46,715 nt of DNA from Candidatus Omnitrophica bacterium CG_4_8_14_3_um_filter_43_15 (GCA_002783585.1 PFHB01000059.1:1-46715); one strand, 5' to 3'; counted from the stretch's first letter, positions 9,731 to 19,221 are shown. Translations and numbers: made by a program. The notes: generated by a model from the sequence alone, not told the origin.

Positions 9731-9761
9731 ACAACTTACGTCGCTTCGCTCCGTAAGTTGT
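9731..9761. repeat. ACAACTTACG palindrome, half-copy shared with the pyrG leader
   Basis: Arms ACAACTTACG and CGTAAGTTGT with an 11-nt loop. Read on the minus strand it follows TTTAATGAGCA directly after the second glnA terminator; the pyrG leader has the same TTTAATGAGCA followed by one arm (20857-20878), so the two leaders share ancestry downstream of the terminator. A smaller hairpin GCTCCGC-ATTA-GCGGGGC lies next to it. Confidence 0.7.
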
Positions 9762-9770
9762 CTGCTCATT

Positions 9771-9824
9771 AAAAAAACAGCGCCCTCTTAACATCAAAAT
9801 CACCTTTGATGCAATAGGACGCCA
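9771..9824 (-). terminator. Second attenuator terminator in glnA leader
   Basis: RNA arm GGCGUCCU (to 9824) pairs with AGGGCGCU, an inner stem GCAUCAAA/UUUUGAUG extends it, and seven U residues follow (9777-9771). Its 5' arm overlaps the P2-like hairpin at 9817-9830, so the two folds exclude each other. Confidence 0.7.
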
Positions 9825-9859
9825 TTATCCTGAAATTTCCAGCTAAATCTTTTTTGCTG
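9817..9859 (-). promoter_or_regulatory. Second ANTAR-type tandem hairpin in glnA leader
   Basis: In RNA order: P1 at 9859-9840, stem CAGCAAA/UUAGCUG with one A-A mismatch and hexaloop AAAGAU; 9-nt linker; P2 at 9830-9817, stem GGAU/GUCC with hexaloop AAUGGC. Both loops have A at position 1 and G at 4. P1 lies within a dispersed repeat family, so it may be partly coincidental; P2 matches the other leaders closely. Confidence 0.6.
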
Positions 9860-9925
9860 AAATTTCATCCCGAGTCACCCGCTGTGGGGACACACCTTTA
9901 AGGTGTGTCCCCATAAGTGACGAGG
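9830..9925. repeat. About 95-bp dispersed repeat with central GGGGACACACC palindrome
   Basis: Read on the plus strand: AAATTTCC...CTTTTTTGCTGAAATTT, then CCCGAGTCACCCGCT, a palindrome with GGGGACACACC arms (9884-9913), then AGTGACGAGGGA. The same outer modules recur at 21137-21240 and, in part, at 10434-10515; the opposite orientation is seen at about 2012-2080. Confidence 0.7.
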
Positions 9926-9927
9926 GA

Positions 9928-9970
9928 TAAAATAAAAACGTTCGCAATTGCTTCTGTGCATTGCGAACGT
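9928..9970 (-). terminator. First attenuator terminator in glnA leader
   Basis: RNA arms ACGUUCGCAAUGC (9970-9958) and GCAAUUGCGAACGU (9951-9938) with a single bulge and loop ACAGAA, followed by UUUUUAUUUU. A strong intrinsic terminator placed between the promoter and glnA, so it acts only if not prevented. Its 5' arm is shared with hairpin P2. Confidence 0.88.
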
Positions 9971-9997
9971 CATTGTCGCTTTTACTACTTTGTAAAA
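9963..9997 (-). promoter_or_regulatory. ANTAR-type tandem hairpin (P1-P2), first in glnA leader
   Basis: P1 at 9997-9980: stem UUUUAC/GUAAAA with hexaloop AAAGUA. P2 at 9979-9963: stem GCGAC/GUUCGC (one bulge) with hexaloop AAUGAC. Both loops carry A1 and G4, the invariant bases of RNAs bound by ANTAR domains. P2's 3' arm GUUCGC is part of the terminator's 5' arm, which gives a binding-dependent antitermination switch. P1 begins at about the expected transcription start. Confidence 0.82.
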
Positions 9998-10000
9998 TTA

Positions 10001-10028
10001 ATTATATCACAATTTCATGATTTGTCAA
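10001..10028 (-). promoter_or_regulatory. Promoter of glnA-gltB-gltD
   Basis: -35 TTGACA at 10028-10023, 16-bp spacer, -10 TATAAT at 10006-10001 with TGA just before it (extended -10). Matches the housekeeping sigma consensus at every position, as do the pyrG-, DUF1846- and guaA-type promoters here. The -35 is just past the stop of the preceding small gene. Strong constitutive initiation fits control by attenuation downstream. Confidence 0.88.
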
Positions 10029-10041
10029 GCGCAAAATTTTA

Positions 10042-10425
10042 TCAGCGGCGCGCAGCAAGGCCTTCCTGATAACCTGCCTTAAACCCATCTTGATAACCCT
10101 TCTGATATGAGGCATCGCTGGGTGATACCGGCTGCGGCGCATAAACCGGTTGCGGCGCGTATACTGGCTGCTGCTGCGCAGGCGCAGAAGGCTGCCCACT
10201 AGAAAAAACCGTATCAAGAACTGCTCCGCCTATTACGTTTGTACCCGCTCCTATTAATGCGCCTTTGCCTGCTTTTCCTCCCGAAGCGCCGGCTGCAACT
10301 GCGCCCGTTGCCGCGCCAAGCACGCCTTGCTTAAGAATCTTGTTTGATGCCTCATCGCTAAAAGCAGGCACAACCATCATGACCACAACAATACATATCA
10401 CAGCTGTAAAAATAAAATTTTTCAT
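10042..10425 (-). CDS. Exported glycine-zipper protein with YAPQP repeats
   Basis: About 127 residues from the ATG at 10425, which has GGAGGGCAATAAG upstream; an in-frame start further up has no such site. Signal peptide MKNFIFTAVICIVVVMMVVPAFSD, then a Gly/Ala-rich segment (GAATGAVAAGASGGKAGKGA, residues about 35-60) typical of glycine-zipper outer-membrane or lipoprotein-associated proteins, a Pro/Gln stretch with three near-identical VYAPQP units, and a C-terminal YQKGYQDGFKAGYQEG repeat of about 8-residue period. Function unknown; likely envelope. Lies between carB and glnA and may be carried on the carB transcript. Confidence 0.75.
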   Translation of the reverse strand: MKNFIFTAVICIVVVMMVVPAFSDEASNKILKQGVLGAATGAVAAGASGGKAGKGALIGAGTNVIGGAVLDTVFSSGQPSAPAQQQPVYAPQPVYAPQPVSPSDASYQKGYQDGFKAGYQEGLAARR

Positions 10426-10433
10426 CTTATTGC

Positions 10434-10515
10434 CCTCCAAATTTTCCAGTAGAATATTTTGTCCGAAAATTTGTCCCGACTCCCTCACCGCTTATGGGGA
10501 CACACCTTTATGGTA
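10434..10515. repeat. Dispersed repeat copy with half palindrome forming the end of carB
   Basis: Read on the minus strand: AAAGGTGTGTCCCCATAA, then GCGGTGAGGGAGTCGGGAC, AAATTTTC...GGAAAATTTG, ending at the ribosome-binding site of the glycine-zipper gene. It resembles 21137-21240 and 9830-9925. The carB stop codon lies inside the GGTGTGTCCCCA arm. The AAATTTTC/GGAAAATTTG arms could form a hairpin next to the ribosome site. Confidence 0.65.
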
Positions 10516-13500
10516 TTCCTGAAGGGACTTTACCTCAAACTTATTCTTTATAAGCCCCTCAATGCCGTTTACCGTTGCCTCTGCGCCGGAAATAGTGGTA
10601 ACAAGAGGCACATTATACAGGATTGCCGTTGACCTAATAGAAGTCTCATCCTGCTTCGTAGCCTTACTGCTGGGCGTATTTATTATCAAGTTTATATCGC
10701 CTGATTTTATCCTGTCAACAACATTGGGCCTTCCCTCATGCAGTTTAGGCACAATCTCAACATCAAGGCTGTTTTTGTTTAACGCGTTGGCAGTGCCTGT
10801 TGTAGCAAAAATTTTAAACCCAAGGTCTGACAGCTTCTTGGCGACAAATATTATTTTTCTCTTATCCTCGTTTTTGACGCTTATAAAAATATTCCCTTTT
10901 ACCGGCAGTTTCTGGCCTGCGGCTATCTGCGATTTGGCAAACGCCATACCCAGCGTCTTGTCTATGCCCATTACCTCGCCTGTTGATTTCATTTCAGGCC
11001 CCAATACAGGATCAACCCCCGGAAAACGCACAAACGGAAATACTGATTCCTTAACGCACGTATATTTTATATTCACCTCTTTTGTAAACCCGAGTTCCTT
11101 CAACGTAGAACCAAGCATAATCTTTGTCGCAAGTTTTGCCAACGGCACACCTATAGCTTTTGAGACAAAAGGTATTGTCCTGGATGCGCGCGGATTAACC
11201 TCCAGTATATAAACGGTATTATACCTTACCGCGTACTGAATGTTTAAAAGCCCCTTTACCTTTAATTCCAGGGCGATCTTCTTGGTATACTCACGGATTT
11301 TCTGTATTATATCATCTGTCAGTGTGTGCGGCGGAAGAACCATCGCGGAATCGCCTGAATGTATCCCTGCCGCCTCTATATGCTCAAGTATTCCTCCGAT
11401 AACACATGCCTGGCTGTCGCAGATAGCGTCAACATCAACCTCTATTGCGTCCTCGAGAAATTTATCTATCAGGACCGGATGCTCGCCTGAAACTTCAACT
11501 GCGTGTTCCATGTACAATTCAAGTTCCTTTTCATCCTGCACTATTTCCATTGCCCTGCCGCCTAAAACATACGACGGCCTGACCAAAACAGGATACCCTA
11601 TCCTGGAAGCTATAACCCTTGCCTCTTTAAATGACTTTGCGGTATCATTCTCAGGCTGAAGTATTCCGAGTTTTTTCACTATAACCCTGAAACGCTCCCT
11701 GTCTTCAGCTATGTCTATTGAATCAGAAGACGTACCAAGTATTTTAAGGCCTGCCTTCTCAAGCTGTATCGCAATATTTAGCGGAGTCTGCCCGCCAAAC
11801 TGAACAATAGCGCCTATGGGCTTCTCAAGATCCGCGATGTTCATTACGTCTTCAACCGTCAGCGGCTCAAAATAAAGCTTATCCGAGGTATCATAATCCG
11901 TGGATACGGTCTCAGGGTTACAATTAACCATTATACTTTCAACGCCTTCTTCCTTTAAGGCATACGATGCATGGCAGCAGCAATAATCAAATTCTATGCC
12001 CTGGCCTATTCTGTTCGGGCCCCCGCCTAAAATAAGCACCTTTTTCTTATCAGAAGACGGCGCGCTTTCATTCTTTGTCTCGTAAGTGGAATAATAATAA
12101 GGCTTCTCTGCCTTAAACTCGCCTGCGCAGGTGTCAACCAATTTATACGCCGGCTTTATATTTAATTTTTTTCTTGCCTGCCTCACATTCTTCTCCCTTG
12201 AATTTAAAAGCACTGCCAGCTGCACATCGGAAAAACCGTGCGTCTTTGCCCTGACAAACATCTCTTTTGGCATATTTATTTCATCGTCTATATTTTTATT
12301 CCTGTATTTTTTTATCTCATCCTCTGTTTCCACAATCTGCCTCAGGTTGTCAATAAACCACCTGTCTATCTTAGACAACTCGTATATCTCATCCGTAGTC
12401 AATCCTATTTTTATCGCATACCTTAAATAAAAAAACCTGCCGTCATTGGGCTTGCGTATCATATCCTTTATTTCGCCTGTAATCTCCGGCGACGGATTTT
12501 TAAGCATATCGTCTGTTATCTTATCCTTACCGTCAGCGCCTAAGCCAAACCTTTTTGTCTCTATGGACCTGATGCCTTTCTGCAATGCCTCGCGGAAATT
12601 CCTTCCTATTGACATAGCTTCCCCGACCGCCTTCATTGATGTATTCAATATCCTTTTTGTCCCTGGGAATTTTTCAAACGTGAACCTGCATATTTTAAAT
12701 ACACAGTAATCGACTGTGGGCTCAAAAAACGCGGTTGTCTTTCCTGTTACCTGATTTAATACCTCAGGCAAAGTAAGGCCTACCGCAAGCTTTGTTGCAA
12801 CGCGCGCAATAGGAAAGCCTGTTGCCTTTGACGCCAAAGCAGAACTCCTTGAAAGACGCGGATTTACCTCTATAATTACTATTCCACCGTTATCCGGATT
12901 CTGCGCAAACTGTATGTTCGCGCCGCCGCCTGTTATACCTATTTTTCTTATGATTTTTTTAGAAAGATTTACAAAATTAGAGTATTCCTCTTTCGTCAAA
13001 GTCTGAGAAGGCGCCACAACAATACTGTCGCCGGTGTGCACGCCCATAGGGTCAACATTTTCCATGGACGTGATCATAATGACATTGTCCACGCAATCCC
13101 TCATTACCTCAAACTCTATCTCTTTCCACCCAAGGACAGATTGCTCTACCAGAATCTGGGCTACAGGACTTATCTCAAGGCCTTTTGCCAAAAATATCTC
13201 CAACTCTTCCTTATTATACGCGATTGAACCACCGCTTCCGCCAAGCGTATACGCAGGCCTTAATATAAGAGGAAACCCGATCTTAAGCCCAATCTTCATC
13301 CCCTCTTCAACACTGTGGGCAATACCGCTTTTCGGCATGCTTACGCCTATCTCAAGCATCGCCTTTTTAAACAATTCCCTGTCCTCGGCGCGCGAGATGG
13401 CATCAACATCCGCGCCTATTGATTCAATCCCGTATTTTTTCAAAATACCCTGCTTCATAAGAAAAAACGCCAAATTTAATCCTGTCTGGCCGCCCAAAGT

Positions 13501-13764
13501 AGGCAATATAGCGTCGGGCTTTTCCTTTTTTATTATTTCTATAACAGTTTCTATATTAAGCGGCTCTATATACGTAACATCGGCCATATTAGGATCTGTC
13601 ATTATAGTAGCCGGGTTTGAATTGACGAGTATTGTAAAATAACCCTCTTCTCTTAACGCCTTACACGCCTGAGAACCGGAATAATCAAATTCACATGCCT
13701 GGCCTATAACTATAGGGCCGGAACCTATCATTAAAATCCTTTTTATGTCTTTACGCTTTGGCAT
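10492..13764 (-). CDS. carB: Carbamoyl-phosphate synthase large subunit, full length
   Basis: 1090 residues, the full four-part layout: N-terminal ATP-grasp half (carboxyphosphate synthesis; [17 protein letters not shown] near 12, [22 protein letters not shown] near 300), oligomerisation region ending [20 protein letters not shown] near 560, C-terminal ATP-grasp half (carbamoyl phosphate synthesis; [21 protein letters not shown] near 585, [16 protein letters not shown] near 860), and a C-terminal MGS-like allosteric domain from about 950. Overlaps the degenerate CarA by 14 nt, third gene after DUF1846. Because its partner lacks a working glutaminase it may run on ammonia. Its last residues KGVSP and stop are encoded by half of a palindromic repeat. 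Confidence 0.96.
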   Translation of the reverse strand: MPKRKDIKRILMIGSGPIVIGQACEFDYSGSQACKALREEGYFTILVNSNPATIMTDPNMADVTYIEPLNIETVIEIIKKEKPDAILPTLGGQTGLNLAFFLMKQGILKKYGIESIGADVDAISRAEDRELFKKAMLEIGVSMPKSGIAHSVEEGMKIGLKIGFPLILRPAYTLGGSGGSIAYNKEELEIFLAKGLEISPVAQILVEQSVLGWKEIEFEVMRDCVDNVIMITSMENVDPMGVHTGDSIVVAPSQTLTKEEYSNFVNLSKKIIRKIGITGGGANIQFAQNPDNGGIVIIEVNPRLSRSSALASKATGFPIARVATKLAVGLTLPEVLNQVTGKTTAFFEPTVDYCVFKICRFTFEKFPGTKRILNTSMKAVGEAMSIGRNFREALQKGIRSIETKRFGLGADGKDKITDDMLKNPSPEITGEIKDMIRKPNDGRFFYLRYAIKIGLTTDEIYELSKIDRWFIDNLRQIVETEDEIKKYRNKNIDDEINMPKEMFVRAKTHGFSDVQLAVLLNSREKNVRQARKKLNIKPAYKLVDTCAGEFKAEKPYYYSTYETKNESAPSSDKKKVLILGGGPNRIGQGIEFDYCCCHASYALKEEGVESIMVNCNPETVSTDYDTSDKLYFEPLTVEDVMNIADLEKPIGAIVQFGGQTPLNIAIQLEKAGLKILGTSSDSIDIAEDRERFRVIVKKLGILQPENDTAKSFKEARVIASRIGYPVLVRPSYVLGGRAMEIVQDEKELELYMEHAVEVSGEHPVLIDKFLEDAIEVDVDAICDSQACVIGGILEHIEAAGIHSGDSAMVLPPHTLTDDIIQKIREYTKKIALELKVKGLLNIQYAVRYNTVYILEVNPRASRTIPFVSKAIGVPLAKLATKIMLGSTLKELGFTKEVNIKYTCVKESVFPFVRFPGVDPVLGPEMKSTGEVMGIDKTLGMAFAKSQIAAGQKLPVKGNIFISVKNEDKRKIIFVAKKLSDLGFKIFATTGTANALNKNSLDVEIVPKLHEGRPNVVDRIKSGDINLIINTPSSKATKQDETSIRSTAILYNVPLVTTISGAEATVNGIEGLIKNKFEVKSLQEYHKGVSP

Positions 13765-14854
13765 GTTGCACCCCTTTTGTAGCCTTGTTTGATTTTGTCA
13801 TGTTAAGAAATCTTTCAAACGCCTCGTTTACCTCATTAAATCCTGGGCTCGCAGGGCAATATTGCGCTGATAAAAACTTCAGGGGCTTGCTTTCCATTTC
13901 CTCTATTGAATCGTCATTTATATTCCGCAACGTTATATTTACGTCTTTTCTATTCTTTATGCCTGCCTCATCCAGAACGTATGAATGATTCTGGGCAGTG
14001 ATATCGCCCTTAAATGAATCAAGTGCTTTTATAGGATAATTCACGCCGTGATGCCCAATCTTCATCTTCTTCAGTTTACCGCCGAGAGCAAGCCCCAAAA
14101 CATGATGCCCTGTTGAAATACCCATAATAGGCATCTTTCCTAAAAGATTTTTTACATTTTCCGCGATATCCGGGATAGCCGGATCATTTTCAGGCCCGCT
14201 TGATACAATTAGGCCGTTTAAATTCAACGCCATTATCTTGGCGCTTGGCGTATCATAAGGCAATAATATCACATTGCAGCCAAGAGTATTTAGCTGCCTG
14301 ATAAAACTCCTCGGCATGCCCAAATCCACAACACCGATATTGTATTTCAAAACGCCTGCCTTAAATTCTACCGGTTTTTTTACTGATGTATCTTTTATAA
14401 AACCTTCTTTTTTATGATTCTTTATTTTTTTAAGCAGCGATTCTTTATTAAAATCCTTAGTTGATATTATGCCTGGCTGCTCGCCTTTATCTCTTATTTC
14501 AACCGAGAGCGTCCTTGTGTCAATGCCGCTTATCGCAACAGCGTTTTCTTTTTTCAAAAATTCACCAAAAGGCCCTTCTGCCTGCCAATTAGAATACATC
14601 CTTGACATCTCTTTTATAACCAATCCGGCAGCCTGACATTTGCTTGATTCACTGAATTTTTTCGCTACGCCGTAATTTCCTATCAAAGGATATGTCAAAA
14701 CAATTATCTTTCCGGCATTGGCTGCATCTGTAACCATCTCCTGATAACCAACGACAGCCGTATTGATAATGACGTCTCCAACCCTCTCGCCGGCAGCGCC
14801 GCAGGCGGTGCCTTCATATACACTTCCGTTTTCAAGCACCAGTATCGCTTTCAT
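13751..14854 (-). CDS. CarA-like subunit with lost glutaminase triad
   Basis: 367 residues from the ATG at 14854 (GGGAGAG upstream; homologues start MKAILVLE-). Keeps the N-terminal CarA fold ([28 protein letters not shown], about 37-63) and class I amidotransferase domain. But the nucleophile loop reads GISTGHH (Ser247 for Cys), and the His-x-Glu segment reads QYCPASP where active CarA has QFHPEASP, so His is Cys (about 333) and Glu is missing. Ammonia-dependent animal CPS I also has GISTG. The frame is intact and flanking motifs such as GHHGVNYP and QNHSY remain, so it looks maintained, perhaps as a structural or allosteric partner of CarB. It overlaps carB by 14 nt. An active paralogue lies at 18113-19222. 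Confidence 0.9.
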   Translation of the reverse strand: MKAILVLENGSVYEGTACGAAGERVGDVIINTAVVGYQEMVTDAANAGKIIVLTYPLIGNYGVAKKFSESSKCQAAGLVIKEMSRMYSNWQAEGPFGEFLKKENAVAISGIDTRTLSVEIRDKGEQPGIISTKDFNKESLLKKIKNHKKEGFIKDTSVKKPVEFKAGVLKYNIGVVDLGMPRSFIRQLNTLGCNVILLPYDTPSAKIMALNLNGLIVSSGPENDPAIPDIAENVKNLLGKMPIMGISTGHHVLGLALGGKLKKMKIGHHGVNYPIKALDSFKGDITAQNHSYVLDEAGIKNRKDVNITLRNINDDSIEEMESKPLKFLSAQYCPASPGFNEVNEAFERFLNMTKSNKATKGVQHAKA

Positions 14855-14864
14855 AGCTCTCCCT

Positions 14865-16388
14865 CTACGTAACAAACAAATTATTTGAAGAAAACTTACC
14901 GTCTGTTGTCACATTTACGCCCAGCATCTTTAATCCTACCTCATCGCCCGGGGTAGATATATGAGTTATGTGCATCTGGCAACCGCGCAACTCCGCCAAT
15001 TTCTTCATCGCTATCTCGGCTGTGTGATTCGTAGTCGCGCTTATTGAAAGGGCTATCAGGGCCTCCTCCAAATCCAGACTCTCCGGCTCCAAACCCAAAA
15101 TGCTTTCCTTTAATACTGATATCTGCCTTATTATCTGCGGCGATAAAAGCAATATTTCATCCGGTATCTTTGCCAACACTTTAACCGCATTTATCACAAG
15201 GCTTGACGCCGCATGCATCAACTTCGAATTCTTGCCTGTTACAATCTTCCCATTTTTTAACTCAAGCGCCGCGCCGCAATAAATACCGGCGAAGCCCTTG
15301 CCTTTCTTTTCGGCATCTTCTGACGCTTTTCTGGCAACATTGACTACGGGCCTGTCAGTAACGTCCACACCCAACTCTTTCATCAAATCCATTGCGCGCT
15401 GAACCGTCTCTTTCTTTTCTATACCAAGAAGGTATTCGGCATTATACCTGAAATACCTCCTTATCAACTCCTGCTTGGCTGCCTCTTGAACTATTTTGTC
15501 GTTTACTATGCCAAAACCGGCCCGGTTTACACCCATATCAGTAGGTGAATTATACACGGGCATGGTTTTTTTACCGTCACATATTTTAGCAAGTATTGAT
15601 TTTAATATCGGAAAGCTTTCGACGTCGCGATTATAATTAATCACTTTCTTTTTATATTTTTTAAAATGATGCGGATCAACCAGGTTAAAATCCTGTATGT
15701 CCGCGGTTGCCGCCTCATAGGCGACATTAACAGGATGTTTCAACGGAATATTCCAGATAGGAAACGTCTCAAATTTCGCATAACCGGCGTTTATCCCCTT
15801 TTTATGCTCCTGGTACAATTGCGATAAACATGTGGCGAGCTTGCCGCTGTTAGGCCCTGGCCCGGTTATTATCACAATGGGTTTTTTGGTTTTTATATAA
15901 TCGTTCTTTCCAAAACCCTTATCGCTTGCGACTAAATCTATATTTGTGGGATAATTTTTTATAGGATAATGCAGGTATACCTTTACGCCCCTGCGCTCTA
16001 ATTTGTTCTTGAATGTAACTGCCGCTGATTGATTCGTAAACCTGGTAATAACAACCGATGATATATCAAGCCCCCATTTCCTCAGGTCGTCAATCAATTT
16101 AAATGTGGCAGCGTCATATGTTATTCCGAAATCGCCCCTGACCCTGCCTTTTTCAATATCTCCGGAATAGATACATAAAACTATCTCTATTTTATCTTTT
16201 AATTTTTGAAGTAGCCTTATTTTTACGTTGGGGTCATATCCCGGAAGGACACGCGCGGCATGATAATCAAAACAGAGCTTTCCGCCGAATTCAAGATAAA
16301 GCTTGTTGCCGAATTCGGCAACCCTGCCTAATATCGCGGCGGTTTGTTCTTTTAGATATTTCTCGTTATCGAAGCCATTTTTTTTCAT
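14865..16388 (-). CDS. DUF1846 family protein
   Basis: 507 residues, the usual size for this family, whose biochemical role I do not know. Matches family hallmarks from the start (NGFDNEKYLKEQTAAILGRV) and includes GGKLCFDYHAARVLPGYDPN near 35, IITGPGPNSGKLATCLSQLY near 175 (P-loop-like but not a standard Walker A), TDMGVNRAGFGI near 285, and HTAEIAMKKLAELRGCQMH near the end. First gene of DUF1846-carA(degenerate)-carB, 10 nt before the next start. That placement under an ANTAR-type leader suggests a job tied to ammonia or carbamoyl phosphate, but this is inference. No Shine-Dalgarno is visible: the bases before ATG are CCAATACCCTCCA. Confidence 0.85.
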   Translation of the reverse strand: MKKNGFDNEKYLKEQTAAILGRVAEFGNKLYLEFGGKLCFDYHAARVLPGYDPNVKIRLLQKLKDKIEIVLCIYSGDIEKGRVRGDFGITYDAATFKLIDDLRKWGLDISSVVITRFTNQSAAVTFKNKLERRGVKVYLHYPIKNYPTNIDLVASDKGFGKNDYIKTKKPIVIITGPGPNSGKLATCLSQLYQEHKKGINAGYAKFETFPIWNIPLKHPVNVAYEAATADIQDFNLVDPHHFKKYKKKVINYNRDVESFPILKSILAKICDGKKTMPVYNSPTDMGVNRAGFGIVNDKIVQEAAKQELIRRYFRYNAEYLLGIEKKETVQRAMDLMKELGVDVTDRPVVNVARKASEDAEKKGKGFAGIYCGAALELKNGKIVTGKNSKLMHAASSLVINAVKVLAKIPDEILLLSPQIIRQISVLKESILGLEPESLDLEEALIALSISATTNHTAEIAMKKLAELRGCQMHITHISTPGDEVGLKMLGVNVTTDGKFSSNNLFVT

Positions 16389-16405
16389 TGGAGGGTATTG
16401 GTTTT

Positions 16406-16453
16406 AGAAAAACGGCGCTTTTAGTGCTGACAATCCAACACTCAAACGCCGTT
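16406..16453 (-). terminator. Attenuator terminator before DUF1846
   Basis: RNA arms AACGGCG... and ...CGCCGUU with an extended imperfect inner stem (GAGUG/CACU) and loop near UUGGAUUGUC, followed by UUUUUCU. It lies between the promoter and the first gene; its 5' arm is shared with the P2 hairpin. Confidence 0.82.
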
Positions 16454-16459
16454 GTTTAA
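16442..16459 (-). promoter_or_regulatory. ANTAR-type P2 hairpin, DUF1846 leader (no P1 found)
   Basis: Stem UUAAAC/GUUUGA with hexaloop AACGGC (A1, G4). The predicted start is about 16456, so this hairpin is at the extreme 5' end and there is no room for P1. Single-hairpin recognition or a different start site are both possible. Confidence 0.65.
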
Positions 16460-16462
16460 CAC

Positions 16463-16490
16463 ATTATACCACTATCTGGAAAACTGTCAA
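16463..16490 (-). promoter_or_regulatory. Promoter of DUF1846-carA(degenerate)-carB
   Basis: -35 TTGACA at 16490-16485, 16-bp spacer, -10 TATAAT at 16468-16463 with TGG before it. The -35 begins 8 nt after the stop codon of the upstream half-length carB. Confidence 0.88.
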
Positions 16491-16497
16491 TACAAAA

Positions 16498-18129
16498 TTA
16501 TCTATCGTATGTGGAGTAATAATACGGGGTAAAGGCGCGAAACTCCGCAGCGCAAGTATCAACCAGCTTGAAATTGGGGGCGATATTCATGGATTTGCGC
16601 AGGTTATAGGCCTCTTCTTCGGATTTGCCCAAAAGCCCACCCAGTTGCTTATCGCTGAAACCATATTCCTTTGCTTTTGTCAAAAGCTCTTTGGTAATAC
16701 TACTTTTATTCTTTATTATCTCTTTCTCAGTATCTATTATCTCCTTAATATTATATAAAAACCACGGGTCTATTGAAGTCATTTTGTTTATTTCTTCAAG
16801 GCTCATCCCAAACCTTATTGCATCGGCTATAAAAAATATGCGCTCGGCATTCGGCGTTCTTAATTTTTCGTAAATAAGCTCTATATCCTTTATCCTGAGG
16901 GACTCAAGCCCTGATTTTTTTATCTCAAGCGAACGCAGGCCTTTTTGCAGCGCCTCTTTAAAAGTCCTGCCTATGGACATCGCCTCGCCTACCGATTTCA
17001 TTGATACAGTTAAAGTTGAATTTGACGCCTTAAATTTCTCGAATGTAAAGCGCGGTATTTTGACCACGCAGTAATCTATCGACGGCTCAAAACACGCGGG
17101 CGTTTCTTTTGTTATATCGTTTGAGATTTCATCCAGTGTGTATCCGACGGCAAGCTTTGCCGCGATCTTTGCTATAGGAAAACCCGTTGCCTTTGACGCC
17201 AACGCAGAACTCCTTGAAACCCTTGGGTTCATTTCAATAACAACCATGCGGCCGTTTTTCGGGTCAACCGCAAACTGTATATTAGACCCCCCTGTCTCAA
17301 CGCCTATTTCGCGTATACACGCAATGGCCGCATCTCGCATCTTTTGGTATTGCCTGTCAGTCAATGTCTGTATAGGCGCGACTGTAATAGAGTCGCCTGT
17401 ATGGATACCCATTGGATCAAAATTTTCTATTGAGCAGATAATTACAACGTTATCCTTTTTGTCGCGCATCACCTCAAGCTCAAATTCTTTCCAGCCTGCA
17501 ACCGATTCCTCTATAAGGATCTCGCTTATCATGCTGGACTCCAAGCCGCGTTTGGCAAGCTCTTTAAATTCTTCCATATTATATGCAATGCTGCCGCCTG
17601 CGCCGCCTAAAGTAAAACTCGGGCGTATAATAACCGGAAAACCTATCTTCTGAACAACATCTGCTGCCTCTTTCTGATTATACGCCTTGTCGCTTTTTGG
17701 CAAATCAAGGCCTATCTTCTCCATAGCCAGTTTGAATAAACACCTGTCCTCGCCTTTTTTTATAGCGGCGATGTTGGCGCCTATTACCTCCACCTTGTAT
17801 TTCTTAAGTATACCTTTTTTATCCAGGTCAACTGCCGCGTTTAACGCAGTCTGGCCACCCAGTGTGGCAAGCAAGGCGCATGGCCTTTCTCTTTCAATAA
17901 TCTTCTCTATGACCTCTGTTGTTATTGGCTCTATATAAGTCCTGTCAGCAATATCAGGGTCTGTCATTATAGTAGCAGGGTTTGAATTGACAAGCACAAC
18001 CTTAAAGCCCTCCTGGCGCAGGATCTTACACGCCTGGGAACCTGAATAATCAAATTCGCATGCCTGGCCTATTACTATCGGGCCGGAACCGATTATTAAA
18101 ATCTTTTTGATATCAGTTCTTTTTGGCAC
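16498..18129 (-). CDS. Carbamoyl-phosphate synthase large subunit, N-terminal half only
   Basis: 543 residues that align with residues 1-560 of the full CarB nearby. The carboxyphosphate ATP-grasp domain is intact ([17 protein letters not shown] near 12, [22 protein letters not shown] near 300), with the helical oligomerisation region after it. It stops at [21 protein letters not shown], just where the two halves of CarB join. No C-terminal-half coding remains downstream: the next 100 bp is the DUF1846 promoter and leader. Overlaps carA by 17 nt. Split CarB is known in some archaea and deep-branching bacteria, and isolated halves can work as homodimers. Here the matching C-half is not beside it. 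It may be a dedicated half enzyme, a partner of the full CarB, or decaying. Confidence 0.93.
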   Translation of the reverse strand: MPKRTDIKKILIIGSGPIVIGQACEFDYSGSQACKILRQEGFKVVLVNSNPATIMTDPDIADRTYIEPITTEVIEKIIERERPCALLATLGGQTALNAAVDLDKKGILKKYKVEVIGANIAAIKKGEDRCLFKLAMEKIGLDLPKSDKAYNQKEAADVVQKIGFPVIIRPSFTLGGAGGSIAYNMEEFKELAKRGLESSMISEILIEESVAGWKEFELEVMRDKKDNVVIICSIENFDPMGIHTGDSITVAPIQTLTDRQYQKMRDAAIACIREIGVETGGSNIQFAVDPKNGRMVVIEMNPRVSRSSALASKATGFPIAKIAAKLAVGYTLDEISNDITKETPACFEPSIDYCVVKIPRFTFEKFKASNSTLTVSMKSVGEAMSIGRTFKEALQKGLRSLEIKKSGLESLRIKDIELIYEKLRTPNAERIFFIADAIRFGMSLEEINKMTSIDPWFLYNIKEIIDTEKEIIKNKSSITKELLTKAKEYGFSDKQLGGLLGKSEEEAYNLRKSMNIAPNFKLVDTCAAEFRAFTPYYYSTYDR

Positions 18130-19221
18130 GGTGTTTCTCCATCATCTCCACAAATCTTTTAAACAAATATTGCGCGTCATGCGGGCCAGGCGAGGCCTCC
18201 GGATGAAACTGCACGGAAAATATAGGCAGTTTTTTATGCCGTAAACCCTCAAGCGTCTTATCATTTAAATTTATATGCGTTATCTCTATATCTTTTTTAT
18301 CAAGCGAATCCATGTCCACACAAAATCCGTGGTTTTGCACCGATATAAAGGCCTTTCCTGTTTTTAAATCTTTTACCGGTTGATTGCCGCCATGATGCCC
18401 AAATTTAAGCTTATATGTCTTCCCGCCAAAAGCAAGGCCAAGCATCTGCTGGCCAAGGCATATGCCGAATACCGGAAGCTTACCTATCAGCCGGCTGGTT
18501 GTCTCTATAACATACGAAACCGCGGATGGGTCGCCAGGGCCGTTTGAAAACAAAACCCCGTCCGGTTTTATTTTTAAAATATCATTTGCAGTTGTCGTTG
18601 CCGGGACAACCATAACCTGACAACCTACTCTTTGCAAATTGCGCAATATATTAAATTTAACCCCGCAGTCAACCACCACCACCCTTTTACCAAAGACCGT
18701 ACCCGGGGCGGCCTTGGTTTTCCATTCATACGGCTTTTTACAGGTAACCTCTTTAACCAGGTCAATGCCTACCAGCCCCTTTGAATTCTTCGCTTTTTTA
18801 ACAAGGGCCTTTTCATCTAAATCAATTGTTGACAGAACCGCTTTCATCGCGCCTACAAGCCTTATATGCAAGGTCAGCTGCCGAGTATCAATACCTTCTA
18901 TGCCGAGTATGTTATTTTCCTTAAGATAATCGCCCAGAGACTGCTGCGAATGCCAATTACTTGCGATCTTGCTGTATTCCTTAACAACAAATCCCTCGAC
19001 AAAAGGCTTATGCGATTCTACGTCCTCTTTATTTACCCCATAGTTTCCTATCAAAGGATAAGTCATTGTAACTATTTGGCCTTTATAAGATGGGTCGGTT
19101 AGTATCTCCTGATAACCAGTCATACTGGTATTAAACACAACCTCCCCGTATCTTTCGCCGCCTGCTCCAAAAGACCTGCCTCTGAATATTTTTCCGTCTT
19201 CTAACGCTAATATCGCATTCA

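Noticed and set aside
9952-9957. Loop ACAGAA of the first glnA terminator as the ANTAR-bound P2 loop
   Set aside because: It has A1 and G4 by chance but lies in the terminator itself; binding there would stabilise termination. The AAUGAC hairpin overlaps the terminator arm and matches the other leaders.
13751-14854. carA paralogue as a pseudogene
   Set aside because: The frame is open throughout, starts with a good ribosome site, keeps most CarA motifs and overlaps carB; only the catalytic residues changed.
16463-16490. CCAGATAGTGG as a P1 hairpin for the DUF1846 leader
   Set aside because: It lies in the promoter spacer, is not transcribed, and its loop lacks the A1/G4 pattern.
16389-16497. 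Remnant of a CarB C-terminal half or a frameshift after 16498
   Set aside because: The 109 bp hold only the promoter, P2 hairpin and terminator of the next operon; no similarity to the CarB C-half is visible.
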